Source of the DNA: G041228335 sp964580905
GTDB lineage: Bacteria > Pseudomonadota > Alphaproteobacteria > Puniceispirillales > UBA1172
DNA length: 64,000 bases
NCBI GenBank assembly: GCA_964580905.1
Contig: CAZOLR010000007.1
Coordinates: 1-64,000, forward strand
Direction: 5' to 3'
The notes under the pieces are model-generated. The model saw only the letters and a program-made list of their open reading frames with translations, ran no database searches and was not told the origin of the DNA. The translations under genes and the position numbers were made by a program. Positions 36,068 through 45,317 of the stretch are shown here, piece by piece; the first letter of the stretch is position 1, and each line of letters starts with the position of its first letter.

Positions 36068-37170
36068 GACGAGGTCTCTCCGTGTTCTTTCTTTATGTGC
36101 AACCCGCGCCAGGTGATCCGATAATGCTGAAGGGTGGCGCCCGCCAGCAGGAAGAAAAGCAGTATTCCCTTGAAAAGGCCAGTCACGACTTTGGGGATGC
36201 CAAGGGCTATCTGGGCATTGTCACCGCCAAGTTCGGCCATGGCGACCAAAAGGCCGGCAAAAATAACGCCGATGGGGTTAAGCCGCGCAAGGAAGGCAAC
36301 GATAATCGCCGTAAAGCCATACCCGAAAGATACATTTGGCTGCAACTGGCCGATATTGGCTGAAACTTCAACCATGCCGGCCAGCCCGGCCAGCCCGCCT
36401 GAAAGAAGCAGGACGCCGATCGTTGTCCGTTTCTGGCTGAACCCGGCAAAACGCCCCGCACGCGGGGAGGATCCCATCACCCTGACCTGAAAGCCAGGCA
36501 AGGTCCGGTGCAGCAGCCACCAGGCAAGCGGCGCCAGCGCAAACGCGATCAGAACACCATAGTGGAGCTGGCCGACATAGCCGATCCCCGGGAGCGGCAT
36601 CCGCGTGATCAGCCCGGCATCGGGATACATCGGCGTCAGCGGGAACCCGAAAGCCATCGGATCACGAAGGGGCCCGCGAACCAGCACATCCATGACCAGC
36701 GCCGCCACATAGGACAGCATCAATGTCACCAGAATTTCATTGGCATTGAAGATCGTCTTGCACAAGGCGGCGATGGCTGCCCATGCGGCCCCGGCCATAA
36801 GGGCAATGGCCATCATGGCCGGAAGAAGCAGGGGTGAGGTGGTGTCAGGAAAGGACAGCGCCAGCCATCCGGCGGCCAGCGCACCGATGATATACTGCCC
36901 CTCGGCGCCGATATTCCAGATATTGGCGCGATAACAGAAGACCAGCCCGAGCGCGATGATGATAAGCGGGCAGGCTTTGACAACAAGGTCGGTGATGCGG
37001 TCAATCCGGCTCAGCGGCGAGATGAAGAAATGATAAAGAGCTTCCCCGGCATTATACCCGAGGAAAGTGAAGATGAGCGCGCCCGCAATTACTGTCGCAA
37101 GAATAGCGGCAACGGGGCTGATGACAGCATACAAGGGTGATGTTTCTGTTCGGGGAACAAGGCGGATCAT
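36064..37170 (-). CDS. ABC transporter permease (BMP-type nucleoside importer, subunit 1)
   Basis: A 368-aa inner-membrane permease of the YufP-like group. It has many hydrophobic helices and the conserved NIWNIGAEGQYIIGALAAG block, plus FNANEILVTLMLSYVA and GYGFTAIIVAFLARLNPIG. It overlaps both neighbours by four bases, so ATPase and permeases are one translational unit. Confidence 0.92.
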   Translation of the reverse strand: MIRLVPRTETSPLYAVISPVAAILATVIAGALIFTFLGYNAGEALYHFFISPLSRIDRITDLVVKACPLIIIALGLVFCYRANIWNIGAEGQYIIGALAAGWLALSFPDTTSPLLLPAMMAIALMAGAAWAAIAALCKTIFNANEILVTLMLSYVAALVMDVLVRGPLRDPMAFGFPLTPMYPDAGLITRMPLPGIGYVGQLHYGVLIAFALAPLAWWLLHRTLPGFQVRVMGSSPRAGRFAGFSQKRTTIGVLLLSGGLAGLAGMVEVSANIGQLQPNVSFGYGFTAIIVAFLARLNPIGVIFAGLLVAMAELGGDNAQIALGIPKVVTGLFKGILLFFLLAGATLQHYRITWRGLHIKKEHGETSS

Positions 37171-38702
37171 GCTCTGGCCTCTTCTTCCGATACGCCGCCC
37201 ATCATCAGCCCGATATCTTCGGCGGTAAGATCTGTGGCGGGATGGCTTTCGGTCAGGCGGCCATTGTTCAGCGCGGCAATACGTGTTGCCAGCCCGAAGA
37301 TTTCCTCAAGATCCTGACTGATAAGGATAATGGCACAGCCATCTTCGGCCAGTTTCAGCAACGCGCGGCGGATAGCCGTGGCGGCGCCCACATCCACCCC
37401 CCAGGTCGGCTGGGATATTACCGCCACCCGTGGTTCGGTTGAAAGCATCCGGCCCATGATGAATTTCTGCAGGTTACCGCCGGAAAGCTGATTGGCCATG
37501 GGGTTGGAATGAGGGGTGCGGACATCGGCTGCCCGGATGATGGCATCCGTGGCTTCACGCCCGAGGTCAGGGTAGGCGAGCTGACGCTGAACCCAGGAAA
37601 GACCGGAGCTGAAACTGAAATACTGGGTGAGGAAAGTGTTTTCCACCATCGTCATATCCGGAACGGCGGCATGGCCGTTGCGTTCTTCCGGCACGGTTTC
37701 AAGCCCCATCCGGCGACGCTGTTCGGGGCCGTCATGGCCGATATTCCTGCCGTCAAGACAAATCATTTCTGCATCAGGGGCAAGCCATTCACCGGAAAGC
37801 GCTTCAGCCAGTTCTTCCTGCCCGTTGCCTGAAATTCCCGCAATCCCCAGTATCTCGCCAGGACGGACTTCAAGGCGGATATCACGCAACGGTGTGGCAA
37901 AAGCCGAAGCGGCAGGGCGGTTCAGCCCGTTTACCGCAAAGATGGGTGGCGGGCTGTTGGCGGGATTATGCGATTTACGTCGTTCGATCCAGTCAACGGC
38001 GTTGCCAACCATGATCTCCGCCATGTCGCGGGTACTGCTTTCGCGGGGGATGACCTCGCCGACATTTTTCCCGCCGCGCAGAATGGTGGCCTTGCCGGCA
38101 AGCTCCATGATCTCATCAAGTTTGTGGCTGATATAGAGGATCGCGCATCCATCGTCGGCCAGTCGCCGTAATACGTCAAAAAGGCGCAGGCTTTCCTGCG
38201 GTGTCAGCACAGAAGTCGGCTCATCCATAATCAGCAGTTTCGGGTCCTGAAGCAGACAGCGCAGGATTTCCACCCGTTGCTGTTCCCCCACCGAAAGCTC
38301 GCCTACCGGCCGGTCGGGATTGATCGCAAGGCCCCAGTGATCGGACGCCTCCCTGATGCGATGCCGCAAGCCGGAAAGACGGCTTTCGTCATCCATGGCA
38401 AGGGCAATGTTTTCCGCGACGGTCAGGGCAGGAAAAAGGGAGAAATGCTGAAAGACCATGGCAATGCCGAGTCGGCGGGCCATTTTCGGGGACGTGATCC
38501 GCAAAGTCTGCCCTTCCCAGACAAAACGCCCTTCATCCGGTTGAAGAACCCCATAGAGCATTTTCACGAAGGTCGATTTTCCGGCGCCGTTTTCCCCCAG
38601 AAGCGCATGGATCGAACCGGGCTCAATCGAAAAATTCACCCGGTCATTTGCCACAAAGGTCCCGAAAGTCTTGGTGATGTTCTCAGCTGAGAGCAATGTC
38701 AT
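37167..38702 (-). CDS. ABC transporter ATP-binding protein, two ABC domains (BMP-type)
   Basis: A 511-aa tandem ABC ATPase. The first domain is complete: GENGAGKSTFVKMLYG, LSVGEQQRVEI and LLIMDEPTSVL. The second is catalytically degenerate as is normal for this family: GISGNGQEELAEAL in place of Walker A, LSGGNLQKFIMGR and ISQPTWGVDVG in place of Walker B. It powers the two permeases downstream. By family the cargo is probably a nucleoside or similar compound. Confidence 0.92.
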   Translation of the reverse strand: MTLLSAENITKTFGTFVANDRVNFSIEPGSIHALLGENGAGKSTFVKMLYGVLQPDEGRFVWEGQTLRITSPKMARRLGIAMVFQHFSLFPALTVAENIALAMDDESRLSGLRHRIREASDHWGLAINPDRPVGELSVGEQQRVEILRCLLQDPKLLIMDEPTSVLTPQESLRLFDVLRRLADDGCAILYISHKLDEIMELAGKATILRGGKNVGEVIPRESSTRDMAEIMVGNAVDWIERRKSHNPANSPPPIFAVNGLNRPAASAFATPLRDIRLEVRPGEILGIAGISGNGQEELAEALSGEWLAPDAEMICLDGRNIGHDGPEQRRRMGLETVPEERNGHAAVPDMTMVENTFLTQYFSFSSGLSWVQRQLAYPDLGREATDAIIRAADVRTPHSNPMANQLSGGNLQKFIMGRMLSTEPRVAVISQPTWGVDVGAATAIRRALLKLAEDGCAIILISQDLEEIFGLATRIAALNNGRLTESHPATDLTAEDIGLMMGGVSEEEARA

Positions 38703-38780
38703 GGTGGCGCGTCTCTTGGCGGTGGTCAGCAGACGTTGTATTCAGGTGAACTTATCGTCAAACGGATGATTTGGCCAGAC

Positions 38781-39719
38781 TCAATCATTCTCCCTGCGGG
38801 CGTTGACGGTTTCACGATGAAACAGGTAAAGCCCTGACGACACGATCACCATGACACCGAAAACCGTCTCCAGATCAGGGATATTGTCAAAGACCAGATA
38901 GCCGAACACGGTGGCCCCGATAATCTCAAGATACTGGAAGGGCGCAAGAAGACTGGTGGCCGCCTCCCGTACCGCCAGCACCAGCATCAGATGCCCCACT
39001 GTCGCGATAAGGCCAAGGCTGAATACCCAGGCTATCTCAATGCCTTCCGGCAGGGATGCCTGAAAGACACCGATACCGGATACTTCCCCCAACACCAGCG
39101 CAAGTGACATGATGGTCAGCGCAGAAAGGCCGACCATCCATTGCATCTGGAAAGGATTGACCCGTCCTGTCAGGGTACGGGTCAGCATGACGTAAAAGGC
39201 AAAACACACGGCTGTTGCAAGGGGGAGTAGCGCCGGCAGTCCCACCGCCGCAAAACTTGGCCGGATGACGATGAGCGCACCGATGAAACCGGCCAGAATG
39301 GCAAAAATCCGGCGAATCCTGATCGTCTCTCCGAGAAAGATGACCGACAGAATGGTCAGAATCATCGGTTCGATGAAAAAGATGGCGATGGCCGATGCGA
39401 TGGAAAGATAGTTCAGCGCCGCAAAAAAGAACAGGGTCGCCGCGGCGATCAGCACCCCGCGTGCGATCTGCACCTTCAGGGTGTCTGACGGCACGCGCCA
39501 TTCCCCGAGATAGATAATAATCGGCGTGATCAGAAGACTCTGGACAAAAAAGCGGAACCAGACGACCTGCCCCGGTGACATTGTCTGGCCCAGGAGTTTG
39601 GCAAAAACATCGATGGCCGGGATCATCAGCATGGCCAGCGCCATCAACACCATGCCGCGAAGACTGTTGCCGTCACCCGTACTGGCAGCAGGGCTGGCCT
39701 GTGTTCGTGCTGATTCCAT
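38781..39719 (-). CDS. EamA/DMT family transporter
   Basis: A 312-aa membrane protein with ten predicted helices in two EamA repeats (one around LGQTMSPGQVVWFRFFVQSLL and FFIEPMILTILSVIFLGE, the other around LLAPFQYLEIIGATVFGYLVF). Family members export or import small metabolites. The ATG at 39719 is preferred; an in-frame TTG at 39734 is possible. It is divergent from the sulfolactate cluster, 152 bp away, and may carry a sulfonate or sulfite, which is only inference. Confidence 0.85.
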   Translation of the reverse strand: MESARTQASPAASTGDGNSLRGMVLMALAMLMIPAIDVFAKLLGQTMSPGQVVWFRFFVQSLLITPIIIYLGEWRVPSDTLKVQIARGVLIAAATLFFFAALNYLSIASAIAIFFIEPMILTILSVIFLGETIRIRRIFAILAGFIGALIVIRPSFAAVGLPALLPLATAVCFAFYVMLTRTLTGRVNPFQMQWMVGLSALTIMSLALVLGEVSGIGVFQASLPEGIEIAWVFSLGLIATVGHLMLVLAVREAATSLLAPFQYLEIIGATVFGYLVFDNIPDLETVFGVMVIVSSGLYLFHRETVNARREND

Positions 39720-39871
39720 GGAAGTTGCGTCCAAATGTTCTGACCGGACGCCATTCTGGTCCCATTTTTTAACCTTGGCTAGCCCAATAATAGGGATTCA
39801 TTAAACCTGCTTGTGATTTTCTTTCGACGCATTAGAGTAGGCCATCATCATTTCATTAAGGGGAATTAAAG

Positions 39872-40159
39872 ATGACAGAACCTCATCTTCTCGTGCATCA
39901 CGAAGGTGATAATGTCGGCGTTGTTGTTGTCGAAGGATTAAAGGCAGGCACAGAAATGCTCTGCGTTGTGACGGAGAACAACACCGACTTTACCATGACG
40001 GTAAATCACGATGTGCCGATCGGCCATAAAGTGGCGCTTCAGGATTTTGCCGAAGGCGACACGGTTATCAAATACGCACAGGATATCGGCCGCATTGTTG
40101 CAACAGCGGGCAAGGGTGATCATATCCATGTCCATAACCTTAAAACCAAGCGCTGGTAG
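39872..40159 (+). CDS. suyA: (2R)-sulfolactate sulfo-lyase subunit alpha
   Basis: A 95-aa SAF-domain protein, the small subunit of an altronate-dehydratase-like lyase (HLLVHHEGDNVGVVVVEGLKAG, VNHDVPIGHKVAL). By itself it could be a UxaA-type subunit, but the large subunit that follows and the two sulfolactate dehydrogenases identify it as SuyA. SuyAB splits (R)-sulfolactate into pyruvate and bisulfite. AGGGG precedes the ATG. It is the first gene of a four-gene operon. Confidence 0.9.
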   Translation: MTEPHLLVHHEGDNVGVVVVEGLKAGTEMLCVVTENNTDFTMTVNHDVPIGHKVALQDFAEGDTVIKYAQDIGRIVATAGKGDHIHVHNLKTKRW

Positions 40160-40168
40160 GAGGCACCC

Positions 40169-41341
40169 ATGGCATCCAATAATTCGTTTTTCGGCTACAG
40201 ACGCGAAAATGGCCGTGTCGGTGTCCGCAATTATGTCGCCATCCTGCCTGTGGACGATATTTCCAACGCCGCATGTGAATCCGTTGCCAACAATATCAAG
40301 GGCACGATGGCCCTGCCGCATTCCTACGGGCGGCTTCAGTTTGGTGAAGATCTGGAATTGCATTTCCGCACCATCATCGGAACCGGGGCCAACCCGAATA
40401 TAGCGGCCTGTGTTGTCATCGGGATTGAGCCGGGATGGACACAGCGGATCGTGGACGGCATTGCCAAGACAGGCAAGCCTGTTGCGGGCTTTTCCATTGA
40501 GCAGAACGGCGATATCAACACGGTTGCGGCCGCGTCACGGACAGCCAAGGAATTTGTCCACATGACCAGCGAATACCTGCGTGAAGAATGCGATATGTCG
40601 GAATTGTGGGTTTCCACCAAATGTGGTGAAAGCGATACAACCACCGGTCTTTCTTCCTGCCCGACCGTTGGCAACATGTATGACAAGCTTCTGCCCAAGG
40701 GGATTTACGGATGTTTCGGCGAAACCTCTGAGATCACCGGTGCCGAGCATCTGTGCAAGGCGCGTGCGGCGACACCTGAAGCCGGCGATAAATTCATGAA
40801 GATCTGGCAGGCGTATCAGGACGAAGTCATTGAGCCCTTCAAGACTTCTGATCTTTCCGAATCCCAGCCCACCAAGGGGAATATCGAAGGCGGCCTGACC
40901 ACCATTGAGGAAAAGGCCCTTGGTAATCTGGAAAAAATTGGCCGCACCTCCACCTATATCGATGCGCTCGGCCCGGCGGAATCACCTGAAAAGGGACCTG
41001 GTCTCTATTTCATGGACACGTCATCCGCGGCGGCGGAATGCGTCACCCTGATGGGGGCGGCGGGATATGTCGTCCATACTTTCCCGACCGGTCAGGGCAA
41101 CGTTATCGGTAACCCGATTGTTCCGGTCATCAAGATCAGCGGTAATCCGCGTACGATCCGCACCATGGGTGAGCATGTTGACGTCGATGTCTCCGGTGTG
41201 CTCCGTCGTGAGCAGACCATCGATCAGGCGGGCGACTCACTGATTGAGATGATCCGCCGGACAGCAAATGGCCGGCTGACGGCGGCCGAAGCGCTGGGTC
41301 ATAAGGAATTCGTTATGACCAAACTGTATCGGAGTGCGTGA
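40169..41341 (+). CDS. suyB: (2R)-sulfolactate sulfo-lyase subunit beta
   Basis: A 390-aa large subunit of the UxaA/SuyB lyase family. The start FFGYRRENGRVGVRNYVAILPVDD and the blocks ALPHSYGRLQFGEDL, GIEPGWTQRIVDGIAKTGKP and STKCGESDTTTG are those of SuyB rather than altronate or galactarate dehydratase. Conserved cysteines (for example in TKCGESD and SSCPT) may hold an iron centre. AGGAGG lies five bases before the ATG, nine bases after suyA. Confidence 0.92.
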   Translation: MASNNSFFGYRRENGRVGVRNYVAILPVDDISNAACESVANNIKGTMALPHSYGRLQFGEDLELHFRTIIGTGANPNIAACVVIGIEPGWTQRIVDGIAKTGKPVAGFSIEQNGDINTVAAASRTAKEFVHMTSEYLREECDMSELWVSTKCGESDTTTGLSSCPTVGNMYDKLLPKGIYGCFGETSEITGAEHLCKARAATPEAGDKFMKIWQAYQDEVIEPFKTSDLSESQPTKGNIEGGLTTIEEKALGNLEKIGRTSTYIDALGPAESPEKGPGLYFMDTSSAAAECVTLMGAAGYVVHTFPTGQGNVIGNPIVPVIKISGNPRTIRTMGEHVDVDVSGVLRREQTIDQAGDSLIEMIRRTANGRLTAAEALGHKEFVMTKLYRSA

Positions 41342-41345
41342 TCGG

Positions 41346-42290
41346 GTGAATCCGGATCTCGTCATCTCAGAATTCATGGAAGACCGGGTGGTGGCTGAAC
41401 TCAGCCACCAGTACCGGACTCTCTATGATCCGAAACTTGTCGGGGATAAACCCAGGCTGATGGCGGCGCTCGCCTCAGCCAGGGGGCTGATCGTGCGCAA
41501 TCAGACCCGGGTTGATGAGGAGCTTTTGAACGCGGCACCAAAGCTCCGTGTCATCGGCCGGCTCGGGGTTGGGCTTGATAATATCGACCTCGACGCCGCC
41601 GCCAGACGTGATATCGCCGTATGCCCTGCCATCGGCGCGAATGCCGACAGTGTCGCCGAATACGTCATGGCTGCCTGTCTTCAGTTGCTGCGCCCGGTTT
41701 TTTCTTCCCGGGCTGAAATGTTGTCCGGCGAATTCCCCCGGGCCAGCCTGTCTGAAGGCAGGGAAATCGCCGGCCGCATCATGGGGCTGGTTGGCGGCGG
41801 TATTATCGGCCGGGCTGTTGCTCAACGTGCCGTTCTTCTGGGGATGGAAATCCGTATCGCTGATCCGGCGCTTCCCTCAGGCCCGACCAGGGAAGGGTGG
41901 ACGGTCACATCATTGGATGACTGCCTGGCTTCGGCTGATGCGGTATCACTGCATCTGCCGCTTTCCCCGGAAACGCGCGGGCTTTTTGATGCGGCACGTC
42001 TCCGTTCCATGAAACCCGGCAGTATCCTTATCAACACAGCGCGGGGCGGAATTATTGACCATCACGCGCTGGCGACGGTGATGAAAGAAGGCCATATTTC
42101 CGGGGCGGCGCTTGATGTTTTTGAGCAGGAGCCCGCAGATGCGGCCTCCCTTGCCATGTTTGAAGGGGTGGAAAACCTGATATTAACCCCCCATATTGCG
42201 GGGCTGACCCATGAATCCAATATCAGGGTATCTGAAATGACCGCCCGGAATATTGCATCCCATCTGGGCACGGAGAATGAAAGCGAATGA
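41346..42290 (+). CDS. slcC: (S)-sulfolactate dehydrogenase (SlcC), D-2-hydroxyacid dehydrogenase family
   Basis: A 314-aa NAD-dependent 2-hydroxyacid dehydrogenase. The nucleotide motif is LVGGGIIGRAV; catalytic residues sit in NTARGG (Arg), LDVFEQEP (Glu) and LTPHIAG (His). Its start DLVISEFMEDRVV and operon position point to SlcC, which oxidises (S)-sulfolactate to sulfopyruvate. The start is uncertain: GTG 41346 has GGAG eleven bases upstream; GTG 41334 would overlap the suyB stop. Confidence 0.85.
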   Translation: MNPDLVISEFMEDRVVAELSHQYRTLYDPKLVGDKPRLMAALASARGLIVRNQTRVDEELLNAAPKLRVIGRLGVGLDNIDLDAAARRDIAVCPAIGANADSVAEYVMAACLQLLRPVFSSRAEMLSGEFPRASLSEGREIAGRIMGLVGGGIIGRAVAQRAVLLGMEIRIADPALPSGPTREGWTVTSLDDCLASADAVSLHLPLSPETRGLFDAARLRSMKPGSILINTARGGIIDHHALATVMKEGHISGAALDVFEQEPADAASLAMFEGVENLILTPHIAGLTHESNIRVSEMTARNIASHLGTENESE

Positions 42291-43285
42291 CCGTAATCAC
42301 CCCTGCTGATCTTGAAGATATTATAACATCTGCGCTCATCCACAGCCGCACGTCCGAAGGCAACGCGCGGTCGGTGGCGCGGGCGCTGGTGCTTGCTGAA
42401 ATCGACGGCAAAAAGGGCCATGGCCTGTCACGGGTGCCGAGTTATGCCGGTCAGGCAAAGAGCGGAAAGGTTGACGGAACAGCCACCCCCCGGGGCAGTC
42501 GCCCCAGATCAGGCGTTCTTGCGATTGATGCCGGGTTGGGCTTTGCCTATCCCGCTTTTGATCTGATGCGTGAGCAGGCCCCGCAGATTGCCCGTGAGGC
42601 GGGTATCGCCATGGCAGGGATATGCCGCTCACATCATTACGGTGTGGCGGGGCATCACGTTGAGGCCATGGCGGAAGAAGGGCTGATTGCCCTTTTGCTT
42701 GGCAACACCCCTGCGGCAATGGCCCCGTGGGGCGGCAAGACGCCTCTTTTCGGCACCAACCCGATTGCTTTTGCGGCACCTCTTGCGGGGCGACCGCCGC
42801 TCGTGATTGATCTTGCCACCAGCCGTGTTGCGCGGGGCAATATCCTGACCGCACAGCAGAAGAAGGCACCTATTCCCGAAGGCTGGGCCCTTGATGCCGA
42901 AGGCCGGCCCACCACCAGTGCCGACGCCGCACTGAAGGGATCGATGGTGCCGATGGCCGAAGCCAAGGGTGCGGCGCTTGCCCTGATGATTGAAATTCTT
43001 GCCGCCGGAGTCACCGGTGCGAATTTCGGGTTCGAGGCCACATCCTTCTTTGAGACCGAAGGCAAGGCACCGAATACCGGCCAGATCATGATCCTGATTG
43101 ATCCGGGTGTCATGGCCGAAGGTGTGCCGGAACGTCTTGGCCAGCTGGCCCGGTGTATTGAAGATGATGGCGCGCGTCTTCCCGGAGGAAACCGGCTTGC
43201 CCGCCGCAAGGCGGCCGTAGCCGATGGGCTTACTGTTGATGATGCCGCCCTTGATGCGGCCCGCAACCTTGCAGGTCAGGGGTAA
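42287..43285 (+). CDS. comC: (R)-sulfolactate dehydrogenase (ComC), Ldh family
   Basis: A 332-aa NAD(P)-dependent oxidoreductase of the malate/L-lactate dehydrogenase (LDH2, ComC) family, unrelated to Rossmann-type lactate dehydrogenases. Visible are IDGKKGHGLSRVPSY with the catalytic His, RSHHYGVAGHH, LFGTNPIAFAAP and DLATSRVARG. In the sulfolactate pathway it reduces sulfopyruvate to (R)-sulfolactate. It overlaps slcC as ATGA, so the two stereo-specific dehydrogenases are coupled. Confidence 0.88.
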   Translation: MTVITPADLEDIITSALIHSRTSEGNARSVARALVLAEIDGKKGHGLSRVPSYAGQAKSGKVDGTATPRGSRPRSGVLAIDAGLGFAYPAFDLMREQAPQIAREAGIAMAGICRSHHYGVAGHHVEAMAEEGLIALLLGNTPAAMAPWGGKTPLFGTNPIAFAAPLAGRPPLVIDLATSRVARGNILTAQQKKAPIPEGWALDAEGRPTTSADAALKGSMVPMAEAKGAALALMIEILAAGVTGANFGFEATSFFETEGKAPNTGQIMILIDPGVMAEGVPERLGQLARCIEDDGARLPGGNRLARRKAAVADGLTVDDAALDAARNLAGQG

Positions 43286-43371
43286 ACCGGCCCGGCGCGC
43301 CGGTGTGCAAATCAGTTGGAAAGTGGTGAGCGCTTCGCTAGACTTATGCCCCGACAGAAGGGAGACAGGCC

Positions 43372-45291
43372 ATGTCATGGCAACACTGGAAACTTGAAAA
43401 AGATGATGCGGGCCTTGCCTGGCTGACCATTGATGTCAACGCCAAATCGGTCAATGTGCTGACCCGGGACGTGGTCGCGGAAATGGCGGATGTTGTCAGC
43501 CATCTTGAACAGGCAGAAGATATCAAAGGGCTCTGTTTTCGTTCAGGCAAGGATGTGGGCTTTGTCTATGGCGCGGATATCAATGAATTTGAAGCTCTGG
43601 AAACCGAGGCTGATGTTGCCGCTCTTCTCGATGATGTGCATGGCACGTTCAACAGATTTGCATCGCTCCCTTTCCCAACCGTGGTGGGGATTGATGGATA
43701 CGCCCTCGGCGGCGGGCTTGAAATTGCCCTGCTTTGTGACCGGCTGGTGCTGACCAACTCACCCAAGACACAAGTCGGCTTTCCCGAAGTCAAGCTCGGG
43801 CTGATGCCCGGATATGGCGGCACAGGCCGCGCTTACGGACGTATCGGGGCTTATCCGGTGCTGGACATGATGCTGACCGGACGGATGGTGCCCGCGGCTG
43901 AAGCGCTCAGATTGAATCTGGCCGATGCGCTTGCCGACGGGCGGGATAATCTCGACGACGCCATGAAGGATATACTGATGAGCCTTGGGGGTGTGAAACC
44001 GCCGCGTCATCAGATCACGGATGAAGACACCCGGGCTGAGGTGGATAAAGCCAAAGAGGCGTTCATCGGACGGGCACGGCCTGATCATACGCCCGCGCCT
44101 TTCGCCATTCTTGACCATATCGCGGACAATGCCCCGGATGCGGCGGCAATCTCCGCGGCGGAAAAGATCATCTTTCCCTCGCTCATGGTCAGCGATGCGT
44201 CTGACGGATTGCGGCGGGTCTTCCAGCTCACCGATGCGGTCAAGAGAACAGCTCGCGGTGATGCCGGTATCCAGCATATTCATGTCATCGGCGCCGGTGT
44301 GATGGGCGGTGATATTGCGGCGGTGGCGGCGATGGAAGGGTTGACGGTAACCCTGAGCGACCAGAACGATGCCGCTATTCAGCAGGCGGTCGATCGCGCG
44401 CGTAAACTTTTTGAGCGCCGCCTGAAGACACCGGAGAAAATTAACGCCGCCATGGACCGCCTGATATCCGACAAGGCGGAGACAGGGCTTGGCCTGGCTG
44501 ATCTGGTAATCGAGGCCGTGGCAGAACGCCTTGACGTGAAAAAGGCTGTTTTCGCTGCCATTGAGCCAAAAGTGAAAGAGGGTGCGATACTGGCAACCAA
44601 TACCTCGGCCATTCCTCTTGAGGACATCGCCGCCGCGCTGTCGGATCCGGCACGTCTGATCGGGCTTCATTTCTTCAATCCTGTACCTGTCTTGCCGCTG
44701 GTTGAGGTCATATGGTCTGAATTTTCGGATCAGGACCTGGTGGCGCGGGGCATGATGTTTGCCGGCCGGCTCCGCAAAATGCCGATCCGGTGCAAATCTT
44801 CTCCGGGATTTCTTGTCAACCGGGCGTTACTGCCCTATCTGCTCAAAGGCATTGAGGCCATGCTTGATGGCACGGATCCTGACCAGATCGACGAAGCCAT
44901 GGTGAATTTCGGCATGCCCATGGGACCGGTTGAACTGGCCGACCAGATCGGTCTTGATGTGACCCATGATGCAAGCCTTCCCCTCGGTATCACAGATAAG
45001 GTCGCCGCGGCATTAAAGGAAAAAATCACCGCCGGTACGATCGGCCGGAAATCAGGATCAGGATTTTATCAGTGGGAGGGCAACAAGGCCGTCCGGCCGC
45101 GGGCCGTCTATAGTGACAAGGCTCAGGAAGAACTGGCCCGGACCCTGCTGGCCCCAATGATCGATGCGTGCCGCAGGGCCGTGGATGAAGGCGTGGTTGA
45201 CAGTGCCGATATGGCCGATGCCGGCATGATTTTCGGCACCGGCTTTCCGTCATTCCGCGGCGGCCCGCTTCATTATCAGAACAGAAAATAG
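43372..45291 (+). CDS. FadJ/FadB-like enoyl-CoA hydratase / 3-hydroxyacyl-CoA dehydrogenase
   Basis: A 639-aa bifunctional beta-oxidation enzyme. Residues about 1-200 form the crotonase part with GYALGGGLEIALLCD and GFPEVKLGLMPGYGGTGR (both catalytic Glu present). The dehydrogenase starts near residue 305 with VIGAGVMGGDIAA and has LIGLHFFNPVPVLPLVE with the catalytic His. It is somewhat shorter than the usual 700 or more residues but appears to have both halves. GGGAG precedes the ATG. The acyl-CoA dehydrogenase gene follows by 26 bp; no thiolase gene is in the window. Confidence 0.9.
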   Translation: MSWQHWKLEKDDAGLAWLTIDVNAKSVNVLTRDVVAEMADVVSHLEQAEDIKGLCFRSGKDVGFVYGADINEFEALETEADVAALLDDVHGTFNRFASLPFPTVVGIDGYALGGGLEIALLCDRLVLTNSPKTQVGFPEVKLGLMPGYGGTGRAYGRIGAYPVLDMMLTGRMVPAAEALRLNLADALADGRDNLDDAMKDILMSLGGVKPPRHQITDEDTRAEVDKAKEAFIGRARPDHTPAPFAILDHIADNAPDAAAISAAEKIIFPSLMVSDASDGLRRVFQLTDAVKRTARGDAGIQHIHVIGAGVMGGDIAAVAAMEGLTVTLSDQNDAAIQQAVDRARKLFERRLKTPEKINAAMDRLISDKAETGLGLADLVIEAVAERLDVKKAVFAAIEPKVKEGAILATNTSAIPLEDIAAALSDPARLIGLHFFNPVPVLPLVEVIWSEFSDQDLVARGMMFAGRLRKMPIRCKSSPGFLVNRALLPYLLKGIEAMLDGTDPDQIDEAMVNFGMPMGPVELADQIGLDVTHDASLPLGITDKVAAALKEKITAGTIGRKSGSGFYQWEGNKAVRPRAVYSDKAQEELARTLLAPMIDACRRAVDEGVVDSADMADAGMIFGTGFPSFRGGPLHYQNRK

Positions 45292-45317
45292 ACATTCATT
45301 CGGAAAAGGTCAGTATT

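Noticed and set aside
37167..38702. Degenerate second nucleotide-binding site in the BMP-type ATPase as a sign of inactivation
   Set aside because: Loss of Walker A and B in the second domain is normal for sugar and nucleoside importers of this family.
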